Numbered from the stretch's first letter, positions 15,457 through 24,182 are shown. The stretch: DNA of 64,000 nucleotides from Sphingopyxis sp. YR583 (GCF_900108295.1 NZ_FNWK01000001.1:558001-622000); one strand, 5' to 3'. Translations and numbers: made by a program. Notes: a model not told the origin generated them from the letters alone.

Positions 15457-15660
15457 ACAGAGAGAAGCGAGGCCGGCTTGCAGCGCGCCGGCCACCGCCA
15501 CGACGGCGGGAAGGCCCGACGATGACGTCGCTGCGCAGCAGCGGCCTTCCGGGGGGCGTTGCGGGGGCCAGGCCCCCGCAGAAGGGGTATGGCGAGACCC
15601 CCGGGGGCTCGCCGTCAGGGGAAGGCCTTCCCCTTCAGGACCGGCGTGAAGCCCTTCGGC
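15457..15660. repeat. hairpin block B, relative of block A
   Basis: Three hairpins stand in a row: GCGGGGGCC/GGCCCCCGC at 15561-15579, GGCGAG..CTCGCC at 15591-15613, and the perfect palindrome GGGGAAGGCCTTCCCC at 15618-15633. Order and spacing match block A upstream of ardC. No gene is present. Together, blocks A and B bracket cassette 1 in direct orientation. A role as transfer origin or regulatory leader is only a guess. Confidence 0.65.
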
Positions 15661-16506
15661 CTAACGCGGCAGATGGCTGCGATAACCGCCGCCGCAGAAG
15701 GAGGCATCGTTCGCGAGCGCGCGAAGCATGATCGCCTGCCAGAAACCGACGCGATGCTGACGCTCGACCCGCTTGGCGCTGCGCTCGAGATAGGCACGGA
15801 CGAGTTCGGGCGAGGCCGGGGTGCCCGCGGGGTCTTCCAGCTCGTCCTCGAACCGGCAGGCGAGCTCGCTCAACAGCTCGGTGATCTCGGCAGCGAGCGA
15901 TGCGTCCATGTCGATCTGGCCGAACTGGTTCTTCATACGCAGGGCCAGTAAGGGATCGGTAACCGCGCCGCCGGTGAAGGCGAAGCGAAGCAGGTAGCTG
16001 CCGTTCGACCGGTGGGTCGCGGCATCGAGGAAAGCGACCTCGGGGATGCGATCCAGATAAGGGTGAAGAAAGGAGGTCTCGACCGTGGCACCGACCTTCG
16101 CAAGCTTGCTCTTGTTGCACGGCCCGCAGATCGCGGCGAGATTTATCGGAAAGACCGAATATTCCGCATATTCGGACTTGGGCAGATGATGGTCGAGTTC
16201 GACGGGACGGGTCCCCCCGCAGCTCGGACAGCGATTGCCGGCGACCGCGAGGAGCGCGGTCCGCAGCCATTCGAGGGGCTTGTCCTTATAGGTTGCCTTG
16301 TAGGCGCTCCGGAGCCAGTCTCCCTGCGCTCCTGCGAAGGCGGTCGACGCTTTGAGCCGGCAGGCGAGACCCCGCTTTTTGACGTAGAGAAGATAAAGGC
16401 GGCCAAGCTTGCGCATCTCGGCCTGCGAGAGTTTGTCGCCGAGCGTATCGCGGAGGATCGCGACGGGGCACCCCGCCTTCTCGATGGGATAGGTCAGCGA
16501 GTGCAT
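15661..16506 (-). CDS. HNH endonuclease, PtuB-like partner of the AAA ATPase
   Basis: A 281-residue protein with an HNH finger: C93-x2-C96 (CPSCGG), D105-H106-H107 ('ELDHHLPKSEYAEYSVFPIN'), then C127-x2-C130 (CGPCNKSK). The two CxxC pairs bind a structural zinc and the DHH forms the nuclease site. Flanking regions are helical with no other domain. Its ATG overlaps the stop of the ATPase gene by one base (TGATG), so expression is coupled. An AAA ATPase followed by an HNH protein is the layout of Septu (PtuA/PtuB) phage-defence systems; assignment to Septu itself is inference. It is the last gene of the operon. Confidence 0.85.
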   Translation of the reverse strand: MHSLTYPIEKAGCPVAILRDTLGDKLSQAEMRKLGRLYLLYVKKRGLACRLKASTAFAGAQGDWLRSAYKATYKDKPLEWLRTALLAVAGNRCPSCGGTRPVELDHHLPKSEYAEYSVFPINLAAICGPCNKSKLAKVGATVETSFLHPYLDRIPEVAFLDAATHRSNGSYLLRFAFTGGAVTDPLLALRMKNQFGQIDMDASLAAEITELLSELACRFEDELEDPAGTPASPELVRAYLERSAKRVERQHRVGFWQAIMLRALANDASFCGGGYRSHLPR

Positions 16507-18137
16507 CAGTCGCGCGCCTTGCCGCCGCCCTGCCCGTTTTTGCGCGCGAGCGCCGCGATCACATGCGCAAGCGCCTGACCCGAGAGGTCGGCGCCGAGAA
16601 AGGCCTCGACCTCTTCGACCGTCTCCGAACGCTTCACGAGACTGTCGAGGACGTCCCTATAATCGCCTGCGGTCGGATGATAGCCGAACACCTCGCGGGT
16701 CAGCGCGCCGACATTCTCGCCATAGGTTTCGATCTGCGGCGGCATGGCGATCGTCGGCTCGCGCCCCGACAGGATCAGGACCTGCGCCGCCAGCGCCTCC
16801 TGCACGACGACGGGTGAATGGGTCGCGACGATCGCATAGGCGTTCAGCCGCCCGAGCAGCCGCCGGATGGAGGACATGAGCGCCGCGAGCAGCGGCGGAT
16901 GGAGATGGGTTTCGGGTTCGTCGATCAGCGCGAGGCCGTGCCGCTGCAGATTGGCGGTCAGCCCGGCAAGCTGGTGGAGTATGATCTTGTGCCCGCTCGA
17001 CAGGCGGGCGAAGAGCGCCTTCGGATCCTCGCCCAGCAATCCTGCGAGGCGCATCTCGGAAAGTTCGTCGGCGGTGAGTTCGTCTTCCTTGTCGATCGGC
17101 GGCACGCCCACGTAGCGCATGAAGGATTGCTCGCGCAGCACCGGATCGAGGCTCCGGGCGAACAGCGGCATGCGATTGCGCTCGCGGATGCGCATGATAT
17201 TTTCGGCAAAGGCGTCGGCCAGTTCCTCCTGGGTCACGAGACGCGGCGCCGCCATGCCGTCCGAGCCGAGCAGGCTGAGGTCGCGCAATCCGAGATAGAT
17301 ATATCGCCCGCGGCCCTCGCTATATTGCTGCTCGACCTCGGCCTCGGTCTCGGCATGGAGCCGTGGCGGTTCGAAACTGTCGAAGGGACTGTAGGAGACG
17401 GCGACGATGTTCGGGAAGGCGACGGGTTCGAGGATCATCCCGTCGACGGCGACATCGGTCCGCTCGGCCGGCGGCGCATAGGCGACGCGCGCGATCCGCG
17501 CGAGCAGGCTCGTCTTGCCGACGCCATTGGCCCCCACGAGCACCATGGCGCGGCGCGAAGGCCGCTGCAGCCCCTGCCCCGCGGCCACGGTTCCGACATC
17601 GAAATCGAAGACGAGCGGCGGATCGCCGGCCTGCGGCACGAAGGAGAAAGTGAAGTGGCGATCATCGGGCGGGCGGCCGCCCGCGCCGAACATCCGGTCG
17701 ATTTCGTCGTAAAATTCCTCGGGGCGGACCTTCGAACGATAGAGCGACACCCGCAGGCCCTTTTCGGTCTCGAAGGCCCTGCGCAGATCCGGACTCGCTG
17801 TCAGGTCGTTGAGCGCCGGGCGCACCGACGAAGCGATGCCTAGGTCGAGCAGCCGCAGATAATAGTCGACATTGTTGCCGAGCGAGACATAGTCGTCTCC
17901 GAGCTGCCCGCCCGGCTGCTCGCCGTCGAAGAGCGGCGAACGCCCTTCTTCCTGACCGGCGCGCAAGATGCGAACCGACCCGATCTCCTCGACGCGGTCG
18001 CCCGTCTTGTACCAGAGGTCGAACAGGGTCTGGAAACCGAAATCGTTCCAATCGTCGCGAAGGAGAATGAGCGCTTCGTCCGCATCGACGCCATGCGGCC
18101 GGCGCACACCGCTCTGGACGAACAGCCTCGGGCTCAT
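16506..18137 (-). CDS. AAA (ABC/OLD-type) ATPase, PtuA-like
   Basis: A 543-residue SMC/OLD-like ATPase. Walker A GANGVGKTS is at 202-210, an ABC-like signature LSSGHK at about 381, Walker B LALIDEPETHLHP at about 402, and the switch His VATHS at about 435. The first 190 residues are a helical N-terminal region, and an insert lies between Walker A and the signature. Such ATPases (AAA_21/AAA_15 type) are sensors or regulators of a partner nuclease. I chose ATG 18137, which overlaps the DUF2235 stop as ATGA; the longer frame upstream is read through that gene. Downstream coupling to the HNH gene supports a two-protein complex. Confidence 0.9.
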   Translation of the reverse strand: MSPRLFVQSGVRRPHGVDADEALILLRDDWNDFGFQTLFDLWYKTGDRVEEIGSVRILRAGQEEGRSPLFDGEQPGGQLGDDYVSLGNNVDYYLRLLDLGIASSVRPALNDLTASPDLRRAFETEKGLRVSLYRSKVRPEEFYDEIDRMFGAGGRPPDDRHFTFSFVPQAGDPPLVFDFDVGTVAAGQGLQRPSRRAMVLVGANGVGKTSLLARIARVAYAPPAERTDVAVDGMILEPVAFPNIVAVSYSPFDSFEPPRLHAETEAEVEQQYSEGRGRYIYLGLRDLSLLGSDGMAAPRLVTQEELADAFAENIMRIRERNRMPLFARSLDPVLREQSFMRYVGVPPIDKEDELTADELSEMRLAGLLGEDPKALFARLSSGHKIILHQLAGLTANLQRHGLALIDEPETHLHPPLLAALMSSIRRLLGRLNAYAIVATHSPVVVQEALAAQVLILSGREPTIAMPPQIETYGENVGALTREVFGYHPTAGDYRDVLDSLVKRSETVEEVEAFLGADLSGQALAHVIAALARKNGQGGGKARD

Positions 18138-19237
18138 GGGTTGGGCTTCTCCGGCAGCGGCCAATCCAGTTTGACCGCATCGCTGGGAAGCCGGTCGGCA
18201 TAACCCGCAATTTCCCAGGCGACGGGATGGACGAGCGGCGCCGCGAGCATGGATCTGCGCCGTCCCCGGTTCTGGCGGCGGGTGCGCTGGCCCGTCCTGT
18301 TGTCCCAGTGCCATTTTTCGGCATATTCGAACGGCCGCCAGCGAAGCGTCAGCGACTCGTGCCGCATCGCGCCGGGCGTCGGCTGGGATCCTGCTCCGCC
18401 CGAGCGCCAGAGAAGTTCGTCGAGCCGCGGGCGGTCGATGACGAGGCCGGCGCCGGCGGCTTCGGTGGCCATCCACTCGAGCGCATATTTCGAGAGGCCG
18501 CTTTCCTCCTCGGGATGCCCGCCGCCGACATCGCAATGATCGCCCGGGAACCAGAGCTGCGACACACTCTGCCCTGGCGAGGCCTGAAAGAGGTTGGTCC
18601 GGAAAAAGGCGCGACGTTCGTCGATCGCGACCGCGTGGCGGAAGATGGCGATATCCTCATTGACTCGCGTGAACGGGAGCGCAACGGGAGAGCCGACCCA
18701 GCCCACCGACGACACCGTATCCCATACGCCGACAAAATGCGGCCGGCAGGGAAGCGCGAGGCTGCGCTTGAAGCGTCGGGCCTGGTCGTAGCGCTCCTTG
18801 CGGATGTCATGATCGTCGCCGCGCAGGCTCCAGAGCATGCGGACAAGATAGGGAACCATCGCCTCGTTCCCCGGCATCGCCACGCCATAGAGGCGAAGGA
18901 GCGACGCGAGTGCACGCGCCGTATAGGCTCCGCGGCTGAACCCGAAGAGGTAGAGATGGTCGCCGGGGCGCCAGTGGTTCATGATGAACTTATAGGCCTC
19001 GGCGAGGTCGTCCTTGATGCCGTAGCCGAAGGCGAGCCCGGCTCCGCGCGCCGCCGCATTGCCGAGCGGCAGCGGATAGCCTGGCGCCGCCATGGTCCCG
19101 AGCCCGGGGTTATAGAAGATATGCTGGCGTGCCGGGTCCTTCAGCATCGCATAGGTCAGCTTTGCGACATTGGTGAGGTCCTTCGCCCATTCGTTCGAGG
19201 TGCCGTCGAGGCAAAGCACGATATTGCGTTCGGTCAC
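18134..19237 (-). CDS. DUF2235 alpha/beta-hydrolase (Tle1-like fold)
   Basis: A 367-residue protein with the DUF2235 hallmarks: an N-terminal strand IVLCLDGTSNEW (Asp11), the nucleophile elbow GFSRGAY with S101, and a C-terminal 'GDHCDVGGGHPE' providing the likely Asp and His. DUF2235 includes type VI phospholipase effectors (Tle1) and other lipid hydrolases. Here it lacks a signal peptide and has no VgrG or PAAR neighbour, so an intracellular effector acting on the cell's own lipids is possible. Start is GTG with GAGGATAGATT upstream. It sits nine bases after the MBL gene and overlaps the ATPase gene. Confidence 0.88.
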   Translation of the reverse strand: MTERNIVLCLDGTSNEWAKDLTNVAKLTYAMLKDPARQHIFYNPGLGTMAAPGYPLPLGNAAARGAGLAFGYGIKDDLAEAYKFIMNHWRPGDHLYLFGFSRGAYTARALASLLRLYGVAMPGNEAMVPYLVRMLWSLRGDDHDIRKERYDQARRFKRSLALPCRPHFVGVWDTVSSVGWVGSPVALPFTRVNEDIAIFRHAVAIDERRAFFRTNLFQASPGQSVSQLWFPGDHCDVGGGHPEEESGLSKYALEWMATEAAGAGLVIDRPRLDELLWRSGGAGSQPTPGAMRHESLTLRWRPFEYAEKWHWDNRTGQRTRRQNRGRRRSMLAAPLVHPVAWEIAGYADRLPSDAVKLDWPLPEKPNP

Positions 19238-19246
19238 AATCTATCC

Positions 19247-20572
19247 TCACACGGAAATACGGGTCAGATGATAGAGGTCGCCGGGGCCGAGTGCCTCGGT
19301 CGACTGGAGGTTCGACTGCCCCTCGAGTTCGGCGACGAGCGAGGCGCGCGGCACCTCGGTGCGATCCGCGGAATGGCCGTGGACGTCGGCCATCGTCGAC
19401 ATCAAAGTCCGGAGCCGCTCCGGATCATCATCCTGCGACGTCTTGCGCGCGAATTTCGCCCAGAGCGATTTGGGCGTGGCATTGAGACTGCCATGATGGC
19501 CGACCTTGTAGAGATCGACCTCGGCGAGGAGCGCCCGAACCCCCGCCATCTTGACGTCCTCGAGCGCAAAACGCCAGTTCTCGCCCTGCGCGTCTCCGGG
19601 AAAAAGCAGGAGCTTGCTGCCGATCCGGAAGAGGAGAATGAGGCTCGTGTTGTTCATCGCCTTGTCGAGCGTGCGCACGATGCTCAGCATCTGCCGCCCG
19701 CGCATCTCGCGAAGGCGCCGCACGAACCAGCGCGTATCGACCGGAAACTCGCCGGCCTTGCGCGCCACGACATGCGCGGGAAAGAGCGGCTCGACCTTGC
19801 CTCCCCCGACCCCCGGCACGGCGGCGGCGGCATGGGCTGCAAGATGCCAATATTCGCCGGGGTCGCGCGCCCGCTGCTTGCGAACGCGCGCATCCTGTTC
19901 GACGGTCGGGGGGCCGAGCACATGAACCTCGGCGCCGAGGAAGTCCGACAGGCCGGTGGGCTTGTCCGCGTGCAGATATTCGGCCTGGCCCGCGCGTCCC
20001 ATGGCGATGAGATTCTCGACCGCCGAGCGGTTCGAGATATTGTCGTCGCCGATGAAGTCGATCTGTTCCTTGAGACGCTGGCCGATGCTGCGCATATATT
20101 GATGGTTGCGCCGCGCTTCGGCGACATAGCTTTCCGCGACGCCCTGCATGGCGGCGAGCGAGCGGACCGCGCCCATCATGTGCCGCGTCCCGGGTTCTGC
20201 GGCGAGCGCCGCCGGTCCCTCGGCGTCGACCGCGAGATCGGGATCCTCGGTCCATGGCTGGACGACAAGAGCGGGCGTGAGCGCAGCGATCACGGCGCCG
20301 GGCCCGCCGGTGCGCGTCGTGGCAAATCCCGCGATATGGTCCTTGTGGCGGTGGGTCGCGACGACGGCGAGGCGATCTTCGCCGACCCGTTCCCGGATAT
20401 TCTCGGCGACCCGCAGGAGATGATCCTTTCCCGCGCCCGGCGGCAGCTTGGTCGAGCCGAAGTCGATCAGGACGTGGCGATCGCGGCCGGACCGGTAGCG
20501 GACGCTCATCAGGAAGCAGTCGCCGAACCCCATCTGGTAGGAGCGGATTTGAACCTCGATCGGATCAGGCAC
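19247..20572 (-). CDS. metallo-beta-lactamase-fold hydrolase 1
   Basis: A 441-residue MBL-fold protein. The metal motif is THRHKDH (H74, H76, D78, H79), the canonical HxHxDH. Further on come 'SKLLLFPGDAQGEN' and 'LYKVGHHGSLNATP', as in the C-terminal hydrolase domain of ComEC-like proteins. A helical insert of about 150 residues lies between these halves. There is no signal peptide or membrane segment, so it is probably cytosolic; the substrate may be a nucleic acid or nucleotide (inference). GTG start with AAGGGA upstream; it overlaps the peptidase gene by eight bases. Confidence 0.85.
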   Translation of the reverse strand: MPDPIEVQIRSYQMGFGDCFLMSVRYRSGRDRHVLIDFGSTKLPPGAGKDHLLRVAENIRERVGEDRLAVVATHRHKDHIAGFATTRTGGPGAVIAALTPALVVQPWTEDPDLAVDAEGPAALAAEPGTRHMMGAVRSLAAMQGVAESYVAEARRNHQYMRSIGQRLKEQIDFIGDDNISNRSAVENLIAMGRAGQAEYLHADKPTGLSDFLGAEVHVLGPPTVEQDARVRKQRARDPGEYWHLAAHAAAAVPGVGGGKVEPLFPAHVVARKAGEFPVDTRWFVRRLREMRGRQMLSIVRTLDKAMNNTSLILLFRIGSKLLLFPGDAQGENWRFALEDVKMAGVRALLAEVDLYKVGHHGSLNATPKSLWAKFARKTSQDDDPERLRTLMSTMADVHGHSADRTEVPRASLVAELEGQSNLQSTEALGPGDLYHLTRISV

Positions 20573-22331
20573 GGCTCAGTCCCTTCTCTTTGAGCTCGAC
20601 GGGGCTTTCATGCGCCGATCGCATCATCGCGCGGGTCGCGTGCATGGCGGCAAAGCGCCCCCTCGCCTCTTCGGCGACGTCGAGCAGGCCGCGATCCCAA
20701 AGGTGGCGGATGCGCCTTGCCTGCCAGTCGCGCTCGGCAGCGGTGCGGGTCAGATGGTGCGCGATCTGATATTTGACCTGGCCATATTCATCGAAGATGA
20801 TCGTCCCGCCCGCCAGGATCGTGATCGCCTTCCAGTGCGGAATATCGGACGGAACCGGGATCTGGTAGTCGGCGCTGAGCTCGCCCGCGGTCGCGGTGAG
20901 ACGCTGCACATATTCGACGATCGTCTCGCGCAGCATGAAACCGTCGGGTGCGATGCGAAAGCTCGGGCGAACCGACTGAACCTCGATATAGCCGACACGG
21001 CCGATATCGAGCGGCACCCGGTTTTCCCAGATGAAGCGGAACACCTCCTCGCGATCGCGAAGCATCGAATCGAAATGGGTCTGGCTGTGCACGAAGCGGC
21101 GATCGCAGCGCAGCCAGGTCCCGTCGTCGCTCGCATCGCCCGATGGCCGGATGCCATAGGCGCGAAAATTCTCGAGCAGCGCGGCGCGATATCCGTGCCG
21201 GTCGTCCGGAACCACTTCGCGGTCGACGGTAAGCAGCGCCGAGAGATAATCGCCAAAACTGAGATCGACCGGCGGACAATAATCGATCGCGCGAATGGCC
21301 ATCGTCAAAAGATGATCGGCCGCGCGCGCGCCTTCCTCCACGACGATCCGCAAATCCTTCTTGCCGTCGTGAACCGGGCCGATGCGCGACAGCCGCTCGA
21401 TCCAGATCGAGAGAAAGGCGCCGAGCATCGCGGCGACGATCAGTTCGCCGCGGCTATGTTCTTCCTGGAACTCGGGATCGCCAAGATAATCCCGGCCTTT
21501 CTCGAGCGTGATCGATCGCCGGAGCGCCTGCCCGCGCAGACCCGTGAGCGCGCTTCCCATCTGCTTGGCGAGTCCGAACAGCGCCGACTCCTTGAGGGCG
21601 TCCTCGGTCAGCCATTCGGGATCGATGAGATTGGTATCGCTTCGGCCGGCGAGCAGCCGCCCGATTGTCTCGGGAAGCGAGAAGACCGAGAGCAGCGCGA
21701 CGACGTCGGCGAAGCCCTCGTGGAAAGCGGCCTGGTCGGGAAGCGAAGGCTCCATGAAGCCCGCGCGCAGGCCGTCGAGAACGGCATGGGTCGTCTCATG
21801 GGCGACGATGTCGTGCGAGAGGCAGGTATAGACGGTTTCGCGTCCGCCATCCTCGGCGGCGGCCGTGAAATAACCGAAGAAGAGCCCGCGGTCCTCGCGC
21901 GAATAAAATGCATTGGCGTCGGCAAAGGCGTGCGGCGCGATGTGGAGCTGATGGCCCGCGCTGCCCCAGGGGATGCGGCGCCCGAGCGCGAACTCGAAGC
22001 GGGCAAGGATGCGCATTGCGATCGCATAGGCATTTTGTGCATGAAAGCCGGGATTGCCGATGAGCTCATCGTCGCTTGCGAAAAGGAAGGGATCGTCTTC
22101 CTCGACGAGCGCGGAGGCGAGATCGAGAGGGGCGTAGAGCATGTTGGCGGTGGCGTCATAGTCGATGACGCTCACCCTGTAGCCGGTCGGCCCGGGCAGC
22201 AGTTCCTCGGTCGGGATTTCGATACGCGCGCGCACGAGCGCACCATCGACCCTTACCGCCGGATCCTGCGCCAATATCGTGAGCCGCCGCACTGCCTTGA
22301 GGCTGTGCCGCCTTTCCTGTGCCGTGACCAT
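20565..22331 (-). CDS. gluzincin metallopeptidase-like protein
   Basis: A 588-residue protein with a zinc peptidase motif HETTH at 178-182 and the third ligand Glu205 in HEGFADVVALL, the gluzincin arrangement of thermolysin/fungalysin-type (M4/M36) enzymes. Upstream, 'AYAIAMRILARFEFALGRR' and 'GQ/HQLHIAPHAFADANAFYS' resemble the N-terminal lobe of that fold. There is no signal peptide, which is unusual since relatives are secreted. The C-terminal 300 residues are unassigned. A strong GGGAGGGGGG precedes the ATG. The TCCGGATCGGA element lies 65 bases upstream. A cytosolic protease in a conflict operon could act as an effector (inference). Confidence 0.75.
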   Translation of the reverse strand: MVTAQERRHSLKAVRRLTILAQDPAVRVDGALVRARIEIPTEELLPGPTGYRVSVIDYDATANMLYAPLDLASALVEEDDPFLFASDDELIGNPGFHAQNAYAIAMRILARFEFALGRRIPWGSAGHQLHIAPHAFADANAFYSREDRGLFFGYFTAAAEDGGRETVYTCLSHDIVAHETTHAVLDGLRAGFMEPSLPDQAAFHEGFADVVALLSVFSLPETIGRLLAGRSDTNLIDPEWLTEDALKESALFGLAKQMGSALTGLRGQALRRSITLEKGRDYLGDPEFQEEHSRGELIVAAMLGAFLSIWIERLSRIGPVHDGKKDLRIVVEEGARAADHLLTMAIRAIDYCPPVDLSFGDYLSALLTVDREVVPDDRHGYRAALLENFRAYGIRPSGDASDDGTWLRCDRRFVHSQTHFDSMLRDREEVFRFIWENRVPLDIGRVGYIEVQSVRPSFRIAPDGFMLRETIVEYVQRLTATAGELSADYQIPVPSDIPHWKAITILAGGTIIFDEYGQVKYQIAHHLTRTAAERDWQARRIRHLWDRGLLDVAEEARGRFAAMHATRAMMRSAHESPVELKEKGLSRA

Positions 22332-22395
22332 CGAGCCCCCCTCCCGCCGATCCTAGGAGTATAAATGCTTATGGCAATCGCGCAGAGATATCGTC

Positions 22396-22406
22396 TCCGG
22401 ATCGGA
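22396..22406. promoter_or_regulatory. TCCGGATCGGA element upstream of the peptidase gene
   Basis: Exact copy of the 11-base element, 65 bases before the ATG at 22331, in the 90-base gap after the second MBL gene. It could mark an internal promoter or operator within the island operon. Confidence 0.5.
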
Positions 22407-22420
22407 GTGAGACGGAGAGG

Positions 22421-23566
22421 CTAGCGGACGCGGGCGAGCGGCGCCGCCTCACCGAACGTCTCGACCGTCCAGGGCGCGCCGCTTCCCGCCTTCTTCCGTG
22501 CGCGCACCAGGCCCATCGCCGGCTTTATCGTCGTAAAGCGCTTGGCGACGAGCTCGACGGTCTTCTGCACCATCCGGTCGAGCGGTGGCGGCGCCAGCGC
22601 CTTGAGATTCGCGCTCGCATAGGCGTGCGGCGTATAGGCCGAGATACGCGTGACGTCGCTGGCGGCAGGCAGGCTGACATTGCCGTTGCGGAACGGCGCG
22701 ACGAGCGCGACCGGCTCGGGCGCGAGCATGTCGCTCCAGACACCCGGATGCTCGCCCGTGTGCGAGCCATGATGCGGCACCTTGAAGAGGCCCGCGCGGG
22801 CCTGCGGGCGGCCCGTCGAGGCGAGGACGGCGCTCCAGCCGGTCAGCGGATCCTGTTCCTCCTCGAGGTCTCCGCCGAGCAGGATCGCGTCGTCGCCGAT
22901 CGACAGATGCACCGCGACCGACAGGTCGTTACGAAGGCGCCTGGTTGCCACCCTCCGCGTTTCGCCCTCGCTGGGCATCTGCGCCGCCGCCCAGAGGAGA
23001 AAATTGTCGGTCTCATAATCGCAGGGTGCGAGCGTCCAGATCTCGACCGGTTCGCCATGCGACATCGGAAGGCTCGATGGATCGTAAATGCGGCGGTCGG
23101 CCGTCGCGGTGAGGATCGACGTGCGTTCGGTCGTTTTCAGCACCGTCAGCAATCTGCGGATTTCCCGCACGCCGGCACGGACGCACTGCGTCAGGGGCGC
23201 ATCGTGAGTCGCGACATAGGCGGCGAAATCCTTGTCGATAAAGGCCTTCGACATGGCGATCCGCGCATTGGCGCAGTGGGTCGCGAGATCGGCCATCCCG
23301 CGGATATGGTCGTCGTCCCAGTGCGACACGACGATGAGGAAGACCGAGGCGGGATCGACGCCGATGTCCGAGAAATAGCGCAGCGCGGCGGGCGCGGGAT
23401 CGTCGCCGTGCGTGCAGCTGTCGATCGCGATCCACTGCCCGTCGCCGATATGGACGAGGGCCGTCTCGCCGAAGCCGGGACCGATGATGGTGACTTCGAT
23501 CTCGTCGGGGTCCGGCGGCCGGTTATAGTCTTCAGTCGGCGGTAAAAGCGGCAGCAAGTGCCTCAC
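22421..23566 (-). CDS. metallo-beta-lactamase-fold hydrolase 2 (ComEC-like motif)
   Basis: A 381-residue MBL-fold protein. The metal motif is SHWDDDH (H82, D84, D86, H87), an HxDxDH variant as in ComEC/Rec2 hydrolase domains, followed by 'DDAILLGGDLEEE' and 'LFKVPHHGSHTGEH'. It is distinct from MBL 1, which has HxHxDH and a different insert, so the two are not recent duplicates. The start is uncertain: I chose GTG 23566, inside the end of the upstream gene, because the longer frame runs through that gene. It probably acts in the cytosol. Confidence 0.8.
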   Translation of the reverse strand: MRHLLPLLPPTEDYNRPPDPDEIEVTIIGPGFGETALVHIGDGQWIAIDSCTHGDDPAPAALRYFSDIGVDPASVFLIVVSHWDDDHIRGMADLATHCANARIAMSKAFIDKDFAAYVATHDAPLTQCVRAGVREIRRLLTVLKTTERTSILTATADRRIYDPSSLPMSHGEPVEIWTLAPCDYETDNFLLWAAAQMPSEGETRRVATRRLRNDLSVAVHLSIGDDAILLGGDLEEEQDPLTGWSAVLASTGRPQARAGLFKVPHHGSHTGEHPGVWSDMLAPEPVALVAPFRNGNVSLPAASDVTRISAYTPHAYASANLKALAPPPLDRMVQKTVELVAKRFTTIKPAMGLVRARKKAGSGAPWTVETFGEAAPLARVR

Positions 23567-24182
23567 CTTCGCTGCGCGCCGCGGCGAGATCCTCCGAATA
23601 CCAGGCCGGAAGGCGCCGGAAGGTGATCGAGGAGACACGCTCCATGCGACCATGATTGAAGCGGCGGTAGCCGATCATCCACTGGAAGATGCCGCCCGGA
23701 CGCAAGAGATCGCGATCGTTGGCGCTCACTTCGCGCAGGTCGAAGGTGACCTCGCGCAAATCCGCCTTGCTGTCGAGAAGGTCGTGAAGGCGCGCGGTGA
23801 ACTCGCCCGCTTTCTCGTCGACGTCGATCACGGCGCCTTCCCAGGATTGCAGCACGTCGAGTTTCGACGAGACGTCGAGCTGCTCGAGACGCGCGCGCTC
23901 GAGGGGCGGCATCGGGAGAAGGACAGGATCGAAAATCCGCATGCCGTCCGACTGAACCTCGTCGTGCGGCAAGTCCGCCGGCACCGCGAGTGCGGCGAGC
24001 GGCGCGTCGCCATAGAGACGAAATACCTCTTCATACTGGACGACGAAGTTGCGCCGCGGGGCTTTCTCCCCCGCCGGCACGGGAAGATAGAGAAGCTCGT
24101 CGAAGTCGAGCCAGTCGATGCCGCGATCGGGCGCGCTCAATGGCGCCAGCGCGGTATTTTCCCGCAGGCTTTCAGACAGCAT
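23532..24182 (-). CDS. unrecognised protein of the island operon (216 aa)
   Basis: A 216-residue protein I cannot place in a family. It is acidic, with no signal peptide or membrane segment. A beta-rich C-terminal part contains 'FDLREVSANDRDLLRPGGIF', 'QWMIGYRRFNHGRMERVSSI' and 'TFRRLPAW'. The gene overlaps the one before it by 11 bases and the one after it by about 35 bases, which argues that it is a true and co-translated member of the operon. It may be an adaptor or sensor pairing with the 230-residue protein encoded just upstream. Confidence 0.7.
   Translation of the reverse strand: MLSESLRENTALAPLSAPDRGIDWLDFDELLYLPVPAGEKAPRRNFVVQYEEVFRLYGDAPLAALAVPADLPHDEVQSDGMRIFDPVLLPMPPLERARLEQLDVSSKLDVLQSWEGAVIDVDEKAGEFTARLHDLLDSKADLREVTFDLREVSANDRDLLRPGGIFQWMIGYRRFNHGRMERVSSITFRRLPAWYSEDLAAARSEGEALAAAFTAD

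Noticed and set aside
18134..19237. Type VI secretion effector locus, because of the DUF2235 (Tle1-like) gene
   Set aside because: No VgrG, PAAR, Hcp or adaptor gene is near; the neighbours are cytosolic enzymes in one operon.
18227..20593. Plus-strand open frame of about 788 codons
   Set aside because: Antisense to DUF2235 and MBL 1, both of which show active-site motifs.
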